Assembly: GCA_947303755.1 (NCBI GenBank)
Contig: CAMYZF010000052.1
Location: forward strand, 1 to 7,265
Source of the DNA: an uncultured Erysipelotrichaceae bacterium
GTDB taxonomy: Bacteria > Bacillota_I > Bacilli_A > RFN20 > CAG-826
Direction: 5' to 3'
DNA: 7,265 bases
In this document: in pieces, positions 1-6,416 of the stretch
How positions within the stretch are numbered: position 1 is the first letter of the stretch
How the letters are laid out: each line of letters opens with the position of its first letter
Made by a program: the position numbers and the translations under genes
Notes under the pieces: model-generated
Database searches by the model: none
Seen by the model: the letters and a program-made list of their open reading frames with translations, nothing else
Told to the model about the DNA's origin: nothing

Positions 1-1299
1 CAAAACCCAACCGCTCAAAAAATGTACGTTACTGGTAAAGTTACTGAGAACACTGCGTGGTCAACACAATTCAATAATGTTGATATCACCATCTCAGACG
101 GAACTAAAGAATTTAAAATTTTCCGTGCAACCACATTCCCATCCGGTTACAACAAAGAAGGTATTACTGCAAACTCCTTAAAGGACAAAACAGTTGTTGC
201 AAGCGGAATTGGAACAATTTATACAAGTGGAAGCACTACAATCTACGAATTCCAACAAGGTTGTGAAGTTCATAGTATTACAAGTGATGCTCCAACATCT
301 GTCGTTATTACATCTGGCGACAAAGTCGGCGTCAATGGTACATTGTCATTGACTGCAAATGTTTTACCGGCCACTGCTTCACAAGAAGTTACTTGGTCAA
401 TCGCTGAAGGTACTGCAGCCACTGTTTCTGGTAGTACATTAACCGCCGGAGCAAATGCTGGTTCAGTTACGGTTAGAGCAACTGCGACTGGAACAGACGT
501 TCACGCAGACAAAGTAATCACTATTACCGATGAAGCCATTCCTGTTACTGGCGTTACATTAGATGCAAGCGAACTTACAGTTGGTATTGGAAAAACCAAA
601 ACCCTAGTCGCTACTATCGCACCAGAAACCGCGACAGACAAAGTTGTTACTTGGTCAAGCGATCATGAAAATATCGCAACAGTTGCTAATGGTGTTGTCA
701 CTGGCGTTGCAGTAGGTACCGCAACAATCACTGTTACCACACACGATGGCGGTCATACAGATACTTGCGAAGTCACCGTTTCAGAGTCGGAAGAACATAC
801 ACTTACTTGGACTGCATCAAAAGCAGCTGATTTAGGCGAAAAAATTGCAGCAGCTGGTGGAACCGCTACTGGAACAATTTCGACTGGTGAATTCTCGTGG
901 AGCTATACAAGAACTCTTGTGGCTCTTGCTGAAAATAAGACCGACAACATTCAATTTATGGGAGGAACCTGGATTCAATTAGGTTCTAATAACGCTTTAG
1001 AATCAGTTTCATTCGAAACATCTGCGATTTCTGGAACAATTAAGAGCGTTACAGTTGTTGTCGCAACAGCTGGAACGCACAAGCTTACTGTTGATGTTGG
1101 TGGAACCAAATATCTTAATGGAGAAGCATTACAAACATATTCTGGTCAGGCTAATGCTACAAATCCTGATCCAGCCAATTGTGCAAAAACTGGTACAGGA
1201 ACATCAAGTGGCGCCATTACCATAACTGTTGCTCAAAGCGATACAGGAACGAAAAAAGCAATGCTCATTCGCTCTATCGAAGTCGTTGCAGTTTATTAA
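1..1299 (+). CDS. Secreted Ig-like (BIG_2) domain protein, 5' end missing
   Basis: The reading frame is open from the first base. The ATG at 22 has no SD or promoter before it and falls inside a conserved-looking strand (QNPTAQKMYVTGKVTE), so I treat the gene as truncated by the window edge. Counting residues from that Met, about 1-85 resemble the OB-fold-like 'YVTGKV...ITISDGTKEFKIFRA' domain of Gram-positive and Bacteroidetes surface proteins. About 91-170 and 174-254 are two BIG_2-type Ig-like domains (paired TWS motifs, and VANGVVTGVAVGTATITVT in the second). About 258-425 is a beta-rich domain of unknown function. There are no membrane segments, no LPXTG motif and no enzyme motif. The composition is rich in Thr, Ala, Val and Gly, and GC looks higher than in the glycosyltransferase genes, as is common for such proteins. 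The likely role is extracellular adhesion or substrate binding. It may be the tail of a larger enzyme such as a nuclease or glycoside hydrolase. Domain types are fairly sure; function is not. Confidence 0.85.
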   Translation, partial: QNPTAQKMYVTGKVTENTAWSTQFNNVDITISDGTKEFKIFRATTFPSGYNKEGITANSLKDKTVVASGIGTIYTSGSTTIYEFQQGCEVHSITSDAPTSVVITSGDKVGVNGTLSLTANVLPATASQEVTWSIAEGTAATVSGSTLTAGANAGSVTVRATATGTDVHADKVITITDEAIPVTGVTLDASELTVGIGKTKTLVATIAPETATDKVVTWSSDHENIATVANGVVTGVAVGTATITVTTHDGGHTDTCEVTVSESEEHTLTWTASKAADLGEKIAAAGGTATGTISTGEFSWSYTRTLVALAENKTDNIQFMGGTWIQLGSNNALESVSFETSAISGTIKSVTVVVATAGTHKLTVDVGGTKYLNGEALQTYSGQANATNPDPANCAKTGTGTSSGAITITVAQSDTGTKKAMLIRSIEVVAVY

Positions 1300-1316
1300 A
1301 AATCTCCTTTAGGAGA
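1298..1316 (-). terminator. Rho-independent terminator of the flippase gene
   Basis: On the minus strand, TCTCC (1316-1312) pairs with GGAGA (1307-1303) around a 4-base loop that could shrink by one more A-T pair. Five Ts (1302-1298) follow. It sits about 30 bases beyond the flippase stop. Its T-tract overlaps the TAA of the Ig-domain gene (1297-1299). The plus-strand hairpin at 1323-1343 would also be transcribed from this side but lacks a T-tract in this direction. Confidence 0.6.
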
Positions 1317-1321
1317 AATAA

Positions 1322-1348
1322 GGGGTGCGGAATTTCCGTACCCTTTTT
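1322..1348 (+). terminator. Rho-independent terminator of the Ig-domain gene
   Basis: GGGTGCGG (1323-1330) pairs with CCGTACCC (1336-1343), 8 bp with one G-U, around an AATTT loop, followed by TTTTT (1344-1348). It lies 23 bases after the TAA of the Ig-domain gene. Its T-tract runs into the stop codon (1347-1349) of the convergent flippase gene. Confidence 0.85.
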
Positions 1349-2831
1349 ATTTGTGAATAATTGTTCTGGTTAATTTCTCTTTTGAAAGTATTAAACCAGC
1401 AATATAAACAATCAACGAACCAAAGAAGATAATTAAGATATCTAAAGCATATGCTGCTTCAATATCCATGTTACTTGCTAATGCTTTAAAGATAACCGGT
1501 GATAAGAAGAATGAGGCCACTCCAATGATTAAGCCTAAGCCAATTATTTTTAAATTATTAATATTAAGAATAATATGTTTGCTTTCTTTCCAAGATAACG
1601 CTGAGATAGTCACTAATAATAAAACATCTGTAATTGCGGTTCCAAGACCAACACCAAAGGCTGGGTTGTTTTTGAATAAAACAAGTCCAAACAATAATGA
1701 TAAGCCGATATTTAAAAGCGCTGCACCTAAGACTGAAACTAGATATAGTTTTTCTTTCTTGGATGGAATCAAGATTTGAGTGTAAATGATGTTGGTAATT
1801 GAGAAGGTTAGCATAACGCTTGCTAAAGCAATTAATACCACATCAGCATATTCATAACCTTTGGTTCCGGCAATTATCTTGGTGATTGGCTCTGCAAGCC
1901 CAATCATCAACGCGATAGCAGGAATCACTATTAGTAAACAAATATTAACGGAATACTTATTTAAGTTTCTAAATTGTTTCGCGTCGTTATGTTGATAGTA
2001 ATACATCGCTCTTGGCATAAATACTGTTGATAAAGCAGTGATGATTCCGATAACAATTTCAATAGCCTTCATCGCGACAGAGTAGCTACCAACACTAGCT
2101 TTACTTGGATCGATGAAACCTAAGATAAAGGTATCGGTTTTATCATAGATTGCCGCCACAACGGAAATCATAAACAGGGTTCCTAGAAGCGGAAGGTATT
2201 GTTTAAAGTTTAGTTTTTCTTTTCGTTTAAATTTCACAAGCCTTGGAAGATAAACAAGATTAGTGATAACGGTCAATACAGTTGTAAGGATTGAGAAGAA
2301 AGCATAGAGCAAAATTGCATCAGGATACGAAACGAAGGCGAACACTAAAATATCGACAATTGCCGCGATAATAATGGAGCGAATCGCCATATAAGTATGT
2401 TTTTCTAAAGCGGTGAAAATCCATTCAAAGGACAATACACCAGTTAAGAAATTGAGTGAAAGAATAAAGATAAGCGATCTATTTATTTCAGCAGTGAAGT
2501 CGGGAATTCTAATTGAGAAAACGATGACGCACATTAATCCAAATGAGAGGAGTGTGGTAATTGCCTGAATAATAAAGAATTCATGCATCTTAGTAGTAAG
2601 CTTAACTGGGTCATTTCTAACTTTGATGCATTCTCTAACAGCAATATTTGGAATTGAGATTCTTGCTAAAACTAAGAAATAGTAAACGAAAGCTAATGCC
2701 CATGAATATAAGCCAATCATTTGATCGCCTAAGATACGACAAACGACTGGGAAAGTTACGAATGATAAAACCATCATCGTAACAGTACGAATAATATTGA
2801 TGACAACATTAGAACGAACTTCGTTTCTCAT
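1347..2831 (-). CDS. Wzx-type polysaccharide flippase (MOP superfamily)
   Basis: This 494-residue protein is almost entirely hydrophobic, with roughly 14 membrane-length segments (for example 10-30, 85-107, 296-316, 363-386 and 462-484), the number and length usual for the polysaccharide transporter (RfbX/Wzx) family. The N-terminus (NVVINIIRTV...FPVVCRILGDQMIGLYSWA) and the FEWIFTALEKHTYMAIRS stretch (135-152) match the family pattern. The family moves lipid-linked oligosaccharide units from the inner to the outer face of the cytoplasmic membrane. It is transcribed away from a WbuB-like glycosyltransferase and lies close to two more, which fits export of the glycan they build. The ATG at 2831 follows TATAAT at a distance of 8 bases without an SD, suggesting a leaderless mRNA. 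A teichoic-acid or other MOP transporter role is possible; the sugar substrate cannot be read. Confidence 0.9.
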   Translation of the reverse strand: MRNEVRSNVVINIIRTVTMMVLSFVTFPVVCRILGDQMIGLYSWALAFVYYFLVLARISIPNIAVRECIKVRNDPVKLTTKMHEFFIIQAITTLLSFGLMCVIVFSIRIPDFTAEINRSLIFILSLNFLTGVLSFEWIFTALEKHTYMAIRSIIIAAIVDILVFAFVSYPDAILLYAFFSILTTVLTVITNLVYLPRLVKFKRKEKLNFKQYLPLLGTLFMISVVAAIYDKTDTFILGFIDPSKASVGSYSVAMKAIEIVIGIITALSTVFMPRAMYYYQHNDAKQFRNLNKYSVNICLLIVIPAIALMIGLAEPITKIIAGTKGYEYADVVLIALASVMLTFSITNIIYTQILIPSKKEKLYLVSVLGAALLNIGLSLLFGLVLFKNNPAFGVGLGTAITDVLLLVTISALSWKESKHIILNINNLKIIGLGLIIGVASFFLSPVIFKALASNMDIEAAYALDILIIFFGSLIVYIAGLILSKEKLTRTIIHK

Positions 2832-2839
2832 AGACTATT

Positions 2840-2868
2840 ATTATATGGAGTTATTTCGACTTTTTAAA
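2840..2868 (-). promoter_or_regulatory. Sigma-A-type promoter of the flippase gene
   Basis: On the minus strand, TTTAAA (2868-2863) is followed 17 bases later by a perfect TATAAT (2845-2840). The hexamer ends 8 bases before the ATG, so transcription should start at or within 1-3 bases of the start codon. There is no SD between them. The -35 hexamer lies in the centre of a 25-bp palindrome (2853-2877). Confidence 0.7.
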
Positions 2869-2877
2869 AGACGAAAT
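2853..2877. promoter_or_regulatory. 25-bp palindrome, candidate operator
   Basis: The outer arms ATTTCG (2853-2858) and CGAAAT (2872-2877) are perfect. Inside, CTTTT (2860-2864) pairs with AAAAG (2866-2870). In total 11 of 12 symmetric pairs match, with a single A/A mismatch (2859/2871) and a central T at 2865. It covers the -35 box of the flippase promoter and lies outside both predicted transcripts, so it should act as DNA (a dimeric regulator site) rather than RNA. The regulator is unknown. Confidence 0.6.
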
Positions 2878-2878
2878 C

Positions 2879-2901
2879 GCTAAATTATAAAAGCTAAATT
2901 A
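2879..2901. repeat. 9-bp direct repeat in the divergent promoter region
   Basis: GCTAAATTA occurs at 2879-2887 and at 2893-2901, a 14-bp period, immediately beside the 25-bp palindrome. It occupies about -45 to -66 relative to the predicted start of the glycosyltransferase transcript. It could be part of a regulator site or simply an AT-rich UP element. Confidence 0.45.
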
Positions 2902-2909
2902 ATAAATAA

Positions 2910-2937
2910 ATGACTTCTTTTTTGGATACTATATAAT
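2910..2937 (+). promoter_or_regulatory. Sigma-A-type promoter of the WbuB-like glycosyltransferase gene
   Basis: ATGACT (2910-2915), a 4/6 match to TTGACA, is followed 16 bases later by a perfect TATAAT (2932-2937). Only 7 bases (AGTAAGC) separate the hexamer from the ATG at 2945, so the predicted start of transcription is at the start codon. No SD is present. The region upstream is very AT-rich. Confidence 0.7.
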
Positions 2938-2944
2938 AGTAAGC

Positions 2945-4129
2945 ATGAGAATTCTTCTTGTTTCACAATACTATTATCCAGAACGTTTTTCCGTGAGCGA
3001 TATCGCGGAGGAGCTCGTTAAACTAGGTAACGAAGTAACTGTTTTAACTGGCAAGCCAAACTATGGACTTCATGAGATTATTCCAGAATATCGAAAGGTC
3101 AAATATGAAGAGATTAACGGAGTAAAAGTTCACCGTGTAAATCTCTATCCAAGAAAACTTTCTAGAATATCAATTATTCGAAACTATCTTTCATTTCATA
3201 GAAATGCAAAAAGAAAAGTTAATAGACTTGGAGAATTTGATTTGGTGTTAACCATTTCGCTTTCTCCAGTTATATCAATCGCTCCGGGAATTAAGTATGC
3301 TAAAAAGCATAAAGTCCCATGCGTTTTGTACTGCGAAGATTTATGGCCAGAATCCACAGTTGTGACTGGTGCGGTTAGGAAAAATTCTTTGATGTACAAG
3401 ATACTTTATAAGTGGAGTGTTTCTTTGTATAAGAAATGTGACAAGATTTTAATATCATCGCCATCATTTAAAGATTATTTTGAAAACGAACTAAAAATAA
3501 AAGACAAAGGGTTCGGAGTTGTTAACCAACCAATTATCGAATCTAACAAAAAATGTGAACCAGTAGTCTATAAAAACAAACATAATTTGGTTTACGCTGG
3601 AAACATTGGTTCGATTCAACTTGTTCACGAATTAGTTTCCGCAATGAAATATGTTAAGAGCGAAGATACCAAACTATATTTGATGGGCATGGGTAGCGAA
3701 CTCGAGAACATCAAAAGAAGAATCACTGATGAAAAACTCGAGGATAAAGTCGAGTATGTTGGTGCTCTTCCAATTGAAAAAGCAGAGACATATTTTGCAA
3801 ATGCTGACGCTTTAATTATTTCGTTAAAAGATAGTGGTACAGTGGGAAGAACTATCCCTAACAAAGCTATTCAATACATGAAGTATTCTCGACCACTTCT
3901 TGGCGTCATAAAAGGTGACGCGAAAGCTCTACTTTCAAAAGCGGATGGTACAGTATTTTCCGAGCAAAATCCGGATAAAATTGCTATTGCGATTGATGAA
4001 TTGATTTCCAAAAATGATAAAGAAAAAGCCCAGATGGGCTCAAATAATAAACGTTATTTCGAAGAGAATTTAACTAAGGAAAAATTAGTAAAACTTTTAA
4101 ATCAAGAACTAAGTGTTGTTAAGAAATAA
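2945..4129 (+). CDS. WbuB-like glycosyltransferase, GT4 family
   Basis: This 394-residue protein has the two-Rossmann (GT-B) layout. The N-terminus MRILLVSQYYYPERFSVSDI, the VTVLTGKPNY stretch (31-40) and DLWPES (132-137) are hallmarks of the WbuB/WcaI-like GT4 enzymes, which add a sugar from a nucleotide-sugar donor to a lipid-linked acceptor at the cytoplasmic face of the membrane. The donor half starts near LVYAGNIGSIQ (215-225), with MGMGSE at 247-252. The usual donor-site PSK...E stretch reads IPNKAIQYMKYSRP (304-317), without the usual second Glu. The start codon is fixed by family alignment and by the promoter 7 bases upstream. It is divergent from the flippase and convergent with the other two glycosyltransferases, overlapping one by 28 bp. 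WbuB-type enzymes transfer aminosugars in E. coli, but the donor here cannot be inferred. Confidence 0.92.
   Translation: MRILLVSQYYYPERFSVSDIAEELVKLGNEVTVLTGKPNYGLHEIIPEYRKVKYEEINGVKVHRVNLYPRKLSRISIIRNYLSFHRNAKRKVNRLGEFDLVLTISLSPVISIAPGIKYAKKHKVPCVLYCEDLWPESTVVTGAVRKNSLMYKILYKWSVSLYKKCDKILISSPSFKDYFENELKIKDKGFGVVNQPIIESNKKCEPVVYKNKHNLVYAGNIGSIQLVHELVSAMKYVKSEDTKLYLMGMGSELENIKRRITDEKLEDKVEYVGALPIEKAETYFANADALIISLKDSGTVGRTIPNKAIQYMKYSRPLLGVIKGDAKALLSKADGTVFSEQNPDKIAIAIDELISKNDKEKAQMGSNNKRYFEENLTKEKLVKLLNQELSVVKK
4017..4040 (-). terminator. Terminator of the minus-strand glycosyltransferase operon, inside a coding region
   Basis: On the minus strand, AGCCC (4040-4036) pairs with GGGCT (4031-4027) around ATCT, followed by TTTTCTTTAT. 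It lies about 62 bases beyond the stop of the downstream operon gene (4102) and within the 3' end of the convergent WbuB-like gene, where the same bases encode KAQMGS (361-366). On the plus strand no T-tract follows, so it should work only for the minus-strand transcript. Confidence 0.6.
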
Positions 4130-5262
4130 GTAATTCTTTCTCCTTGGTTTTTGACCCCATAAGCTTCATAGACTTTGACCCTTGCACTGGTCGCTTTCTT
4201 TTTTAAGTCGGCCATATTTGTTGAGGCGAATTCATTCAAAGCATTTTTAATTCCGTTATGTGAATCGTCTTCAATCCAGAAGACATCATCTTTAAAGAAA
4301 TCATAGAGTCTAGGATGTTTGGTCGAAATGGTTGGTGCTCCACTAGCAAGATACTCAAGTAATTTTGATGGAACAGATTCTTCATCTAACTTTTTGTTTG
4401 CTGGTCGTGGGTTGATGTTTGCGATTGCATTTTGTTCTAATCCATAAACTTTATCTTTTGGAAGTTGTGACAAATATAAAATTCGAGAATTCTTTTCGGT
4501 GTTTTGGAAAATATATTCTCTTAATGGCCCCGTCCCAGCGATGACTAATTTTTCTGGAATATCAGATTCGATGAAGGCGTTGATCAAACGTTTGACGCCG
4601 TATCTTTCGTACAACGCTCCACCAAAGAAATAGTAGTTTCCAATCGGTTGTTTTTTCATCGGTATTTCTTCGTCGACTAAACCTTCAAAAATATAGTGAG
4701 GTTTATCACTAACTTTAAAAGCTCTTAATAAACCGTTCGATAAAGATAAAAAGCCATCTAGTCTTATTGTGTTTTTATAAACGTTTCTAACATATGATGG
4801 TCGAATATTGCTGAGATTTGCGGGGTTATCTGTCAACATTCCAACAATACGAGCGTTGTATTTTCGTGAAAATTTAATCGCTGCTTTTATGAGATTTACT
4901 CTCAATGTATCAACAATAATTATGAATGGTAATCCCCTAAAATTATCTAAAGCTTTTTCAGCACAGAAAATCAACTCTTCAACCTCGTCAAATAATTTGT
5001 AAGATCTTGTGCATTCAATATGTGTGTAATAGTACTTGACTTGACCATCGCTTGTCTGTTTTCTTTCAAGAGAGTCTTCATCAAACATATCTTTTCTAAA
5101 TGGGCGGTGTGAGACAACTGCGACATTGTTTTTATAGGATAAGGCCTTAATTAACTTAGAGTAAAAATTCTGATTTGATGGATTTGGTTTAATTACTGCT
5201 TCAGTTTGATATTTGGCGAATTCCGATTCCACCATCGCAGACGTAAAAACAATTATATTCAT
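4102..5262 (-). CDS. GT4-type glycosyltransferase, second gene of the operon
   Basis: This 386-residue protein has a GT-B layout. The C-terminal half carries FGGALYERYGVKRLI (213-227), IAGTGPL (241-247) and NINPRP (282-287). It ends the donor site with EESVPSKLLEYLASGAP (294-310), giving a clean E-x7-E pair (E295/E303). This form of the motif is typical of group 1 glycosyltransferases in polysaccharide clusters. The N-terminal half (acceptor side) is divergent and gives no acceptor clue. There is no signal peptide; a cytoplasmic or membrane-associated location is expected. Its ATG overlaps the TGA of the upstream glycosyltransferase (ATGA) and is preceded by AAAGGA about 10 bases upstream, so it is co-transcribed and probably translationally coupled. 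Its 3' end overlaps the convergent WbuB-like gene by 28 bp. The sugar and linkage are unknown. Confidence 0.88.
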   Translation of the reverse strand: MNIIVFTSAMVESEFAKYQTEAVIKPNPSNQNFYSKLIKALSYKNNVAVVSHRPFRKDMFDEDSLERKQTSDGQVKYYYTHIECTRSYKLFDEVEELIFCAEKALDNFRGLPFIIIVDTLRVNLIKAAIKFSRKYNARIVGMLTDNPANLSNIRPSYVRNVYKNTIRLDGFLSLSNGLLRAFKVSDKPHYIFEGLVDEEIPMKKQPIGNYYFFGGALYERYGVKRLINAFIESDIPEKLVIAGTGPLREYIFQNTEKNSRILYLSQLPKDKVYGLEQNAIANINPRPANKKLDEESVPSKLLEYLASGAPTISTKHPRLYDFFKDDVFWIEDDSHNGIKNALNEFASTNMADLKKKATSARVKVYEAYGVKNQGERITYFLTTLSS

Positions 5263-6359
5263 TTTGTTAATATCCTTTTAAATATGTCTAAGTGTGCTTG
5301 CACCATCTTTTCAATGGTGTTCTCATATGCTGTTGCAATGGCGTTTTTCGATAAATCTTCTTTTAATATTTTTTCAATAGACTCATCGAACGCCCTGGAA
5401 TTGATTGTGGGGACGATGTAACCGTTCTGGCCATTTACAATCAGTTTCTTACTAGCATTAACATTCGGAGTAGATATAACTGGTAGGCCTTGAGACATCG
5501 CTTCATTGATGACGTGACCGTATATATCTTCATCTGACGGGAAAATAAACGCATCTGAAAGATGATAGAAATTAAAAATATCATTTCTTGATAAATAACC
5601 TAACAAATGCACGTTTTTAATACGGTTATAATCGATATATTTTTGGAGTTTGGAACGTTCTTTGCCGTCACCGATGATGTATAGGCCATAACTCTTATTC
5701 ATGGTTTGCCATTTTTGTATTAGTTCGAAATAGTTCTTTCTTTTGATCAATTGTCCACAGGAAACAAATATCTTTTCTTCAGTTGCGGAAGCGTTGATTC
5801 TCATGTCAACTTTTTCTTGCGAAGAATAAACATGAGGAAGAACTTGCTTAGCGTATATTGTTGAATATGGGTAATTGAAAATCTTTTCTGGTTTCGCTCC
5901 ATAAAATTCTAAGAACTTATTTGAGTTTTCATCAGGAGACAAATAGTAGGAAGCGTTTGAGATGTATTTTCTTTTTAATGAACGTCTAAACTTAGATTCT
6001 TTTTGTCTGATTAAACCGCCGTTAATATAAAGGGTGTAAGGAATCTTGTGTTTGATTAAGTAATTAATCGCGCCCATTTCGGCAAATTGAGAATAGCCAT
6101 TCATAATAATCAAATCGTATTTATTATGTTTGAGATGATTTTTAACACCATTAGAAATGACATTTTCTCTTCCTAGCTTGCATCCTTTGATTTTGACAGT
6201 TTTAAAATCATAAGATTTTTCATCATAAAATTGTTTGTTTCTATCGCTAGCAGAATCGCGCTCAAAGATAACAGTTAAATCAATGTGCTTGGATAACTCA
6301 TTGAATAGTTTAACTTTGTAGGGGGCGGGATGATTGAAGACGATTAGAACTTTGCTCAT
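5259..6359 (-). CDS. GT4-type glycosyltransferase, first gene of the operon
   Basis: This 366-residue protein starts MSKVLIVFNHPAPYK, the first strand of the N-terminal Rossmann domain. The C-terminal donor domain shows VSCGQLIKRKNYFELI (199-214), IIGDGKE (228-234), FPSDEDIYGHVINEAM (273-288), GLPVIST (291-297) and NGQNGYIVP (309-317). This is the classic order of a GT4 (group 1) glycosyltransferase. In the E-x7-E pair the first acid is Asp (D278/E286), a conservative change. The protein should transfer a sugar from a nucleotide donor in the cytoplasm to the growing glycan. It heads a two-gene operon, joined by an ATGA overlap to a second glycosyltransferase. TATAAT lies 13 bases before the ATG, with no SD. 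The TGA stop at the junction argues for the standard code. Substrate unknown. Confidence 0.9.
   Translation of the reverse strand: MSKVLIVFNHPAPYKVKLFNELSKHIDLTVIFERDSASDRNKQFYDEKSYDFKTVKIKGCKLGRENVISNGVKNHLKHNKYDLIIMNGYSQFAEMGAINYLIKHKIPYTLYINGGLIRQKESKFRRSLKRKYISNASYYLSPDENSNKFLEFYGAKPEKIFNYPYSTIYAKQVLPHVYSSQEKVDMRINASATEEKIFVSCGQLIKRKNYFELIQKWQTMNKSYGLYIIGDGKERSKLQKYIDYNRIKNVHLLGYLSRNDIFNFYHLSDAFIFPSDEDIYGHVINEAMSQGLPVISTPNVNASKKLIVNGQNGYIVPTINSRAFDESIEKILKEDLSKNAIATAYENTIEKMVQAHLDIFKRILTK
5273..5278 (-). promoter_or_regulatory. Shine-Dalgarno site of the second operon gene
   Basis: On the minus strand, AAAGGA lies about 10 bases before the ATG at 5262, inside the last codons of the upstream glycosyltransferase gene. 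It matters because it shows that this genome does use SD initiation for internal genes, whereas the first genes of transcripts nearby have none. Confidence 0.65.
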
Positions 6360-6368
6360 AAAGTTTAC

Positions 6369-6385
6369 AACAATTATACATTGTT
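6369..6385. repeat. Inverted repeat between the divergent glycosyltransferase operon and ung
   Basis: AACAAT (6369-6374) and ATTGTT (6380-6385) form 6-bp perfect arms around a 5-bp centre (TATAC). The dyad covers the -10 box of the glycosyltransferase operon and the -35 box of ung. The arms are short and AT-rich, so chance is a real alternative. Confidence 0.35.
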
Positions 6386-6402
6386 ATTCGTTTTAATGAA
6401 TA
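6373..6402 (-). promoter_or_regulatory. Promoter of the glycosyltransferase operon
   Basis: On the minus strand a perfect TATAAT (6378-6373) lies 13 bases before the ATG at 6359, predicting a leader of only about 6 bases. No SD is present in TGTTGTAAACTTT. The -35 region is weak: TATTCA at 6402-6397, 18 bases upstream, is the least bad candidate. A TG directly abuts the -10 hexamer, one base off the extended -10 position. Confidence 0.55.
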
Positions 6403-6410
6403 GTTATAAT
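6381..6410 (+). promoter_or_regulatory. Sigma-A-type promoter of ung
   Basis: TTGTTA (6381-6386), an 18-base spacer and a perfect TATAAT (6405-6410) precede the ATG at 6417 by only 6 bases (TTTAAT). The predicted transcription start coincides with the start codon. No SD is present. This also decides the start: the in-frame TTG at 6381 is part of the -35 box and cannot be the initiator. Confidence 0.7.
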
Positions 6411-6416
6411 TTTAAT

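Noticed and set aside
22..24. ATG at 22 as the true start of the Ig-domain gene
   Set aside because: The frame is open to base 1, no SD or promoter precedes it, and the residues before it continue the domain, so the gene is truncated by the window.
1179..1373. 64-residue open frame across the Ig-gene end and terminator
   Set aside because: It lies out of frame in the Ig gene, runs through the terminator hairpins and has no start signals.
1468..1779. 103-residue open frame on the plus strand inside the flippase gene
   Set aside because: It is a shadow of the membrane-protein coding sequence, with no RBS, promoter or recognisable protein features.
2853..2877. The palindrome as an intrinsic RNA terminator
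   Set aside because: It lies upstream of both predicted transcription starts, and its stem is AT-rich rather than GC-rich with no proper T-tract after it.
4177..4204. Possible plus-strand terminator after the WbuB-like gene (GACC/GGTC with a T-rich tail)
   Set aside because: The stem is only 4 bp with an 8-base loop, and the T-run is explained by Lys codons on the minus strand. No convincing terminator was found for this gene.
5259..5261. TGA read as Trp (Mycoplasma code)
   Set aside because: TGA here forms an ATGA stop/start overlap, the 4102 gene also ends with TGA at a sensible family length, and Trp is encoded by TGG in the genes read.
6381..6383. TTG as start of ung, giving 230 residues
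   Set aside because: It lies in the -35 box, the extra residues do not match Ung, and the ATG at 6417 aligns with known family starts.
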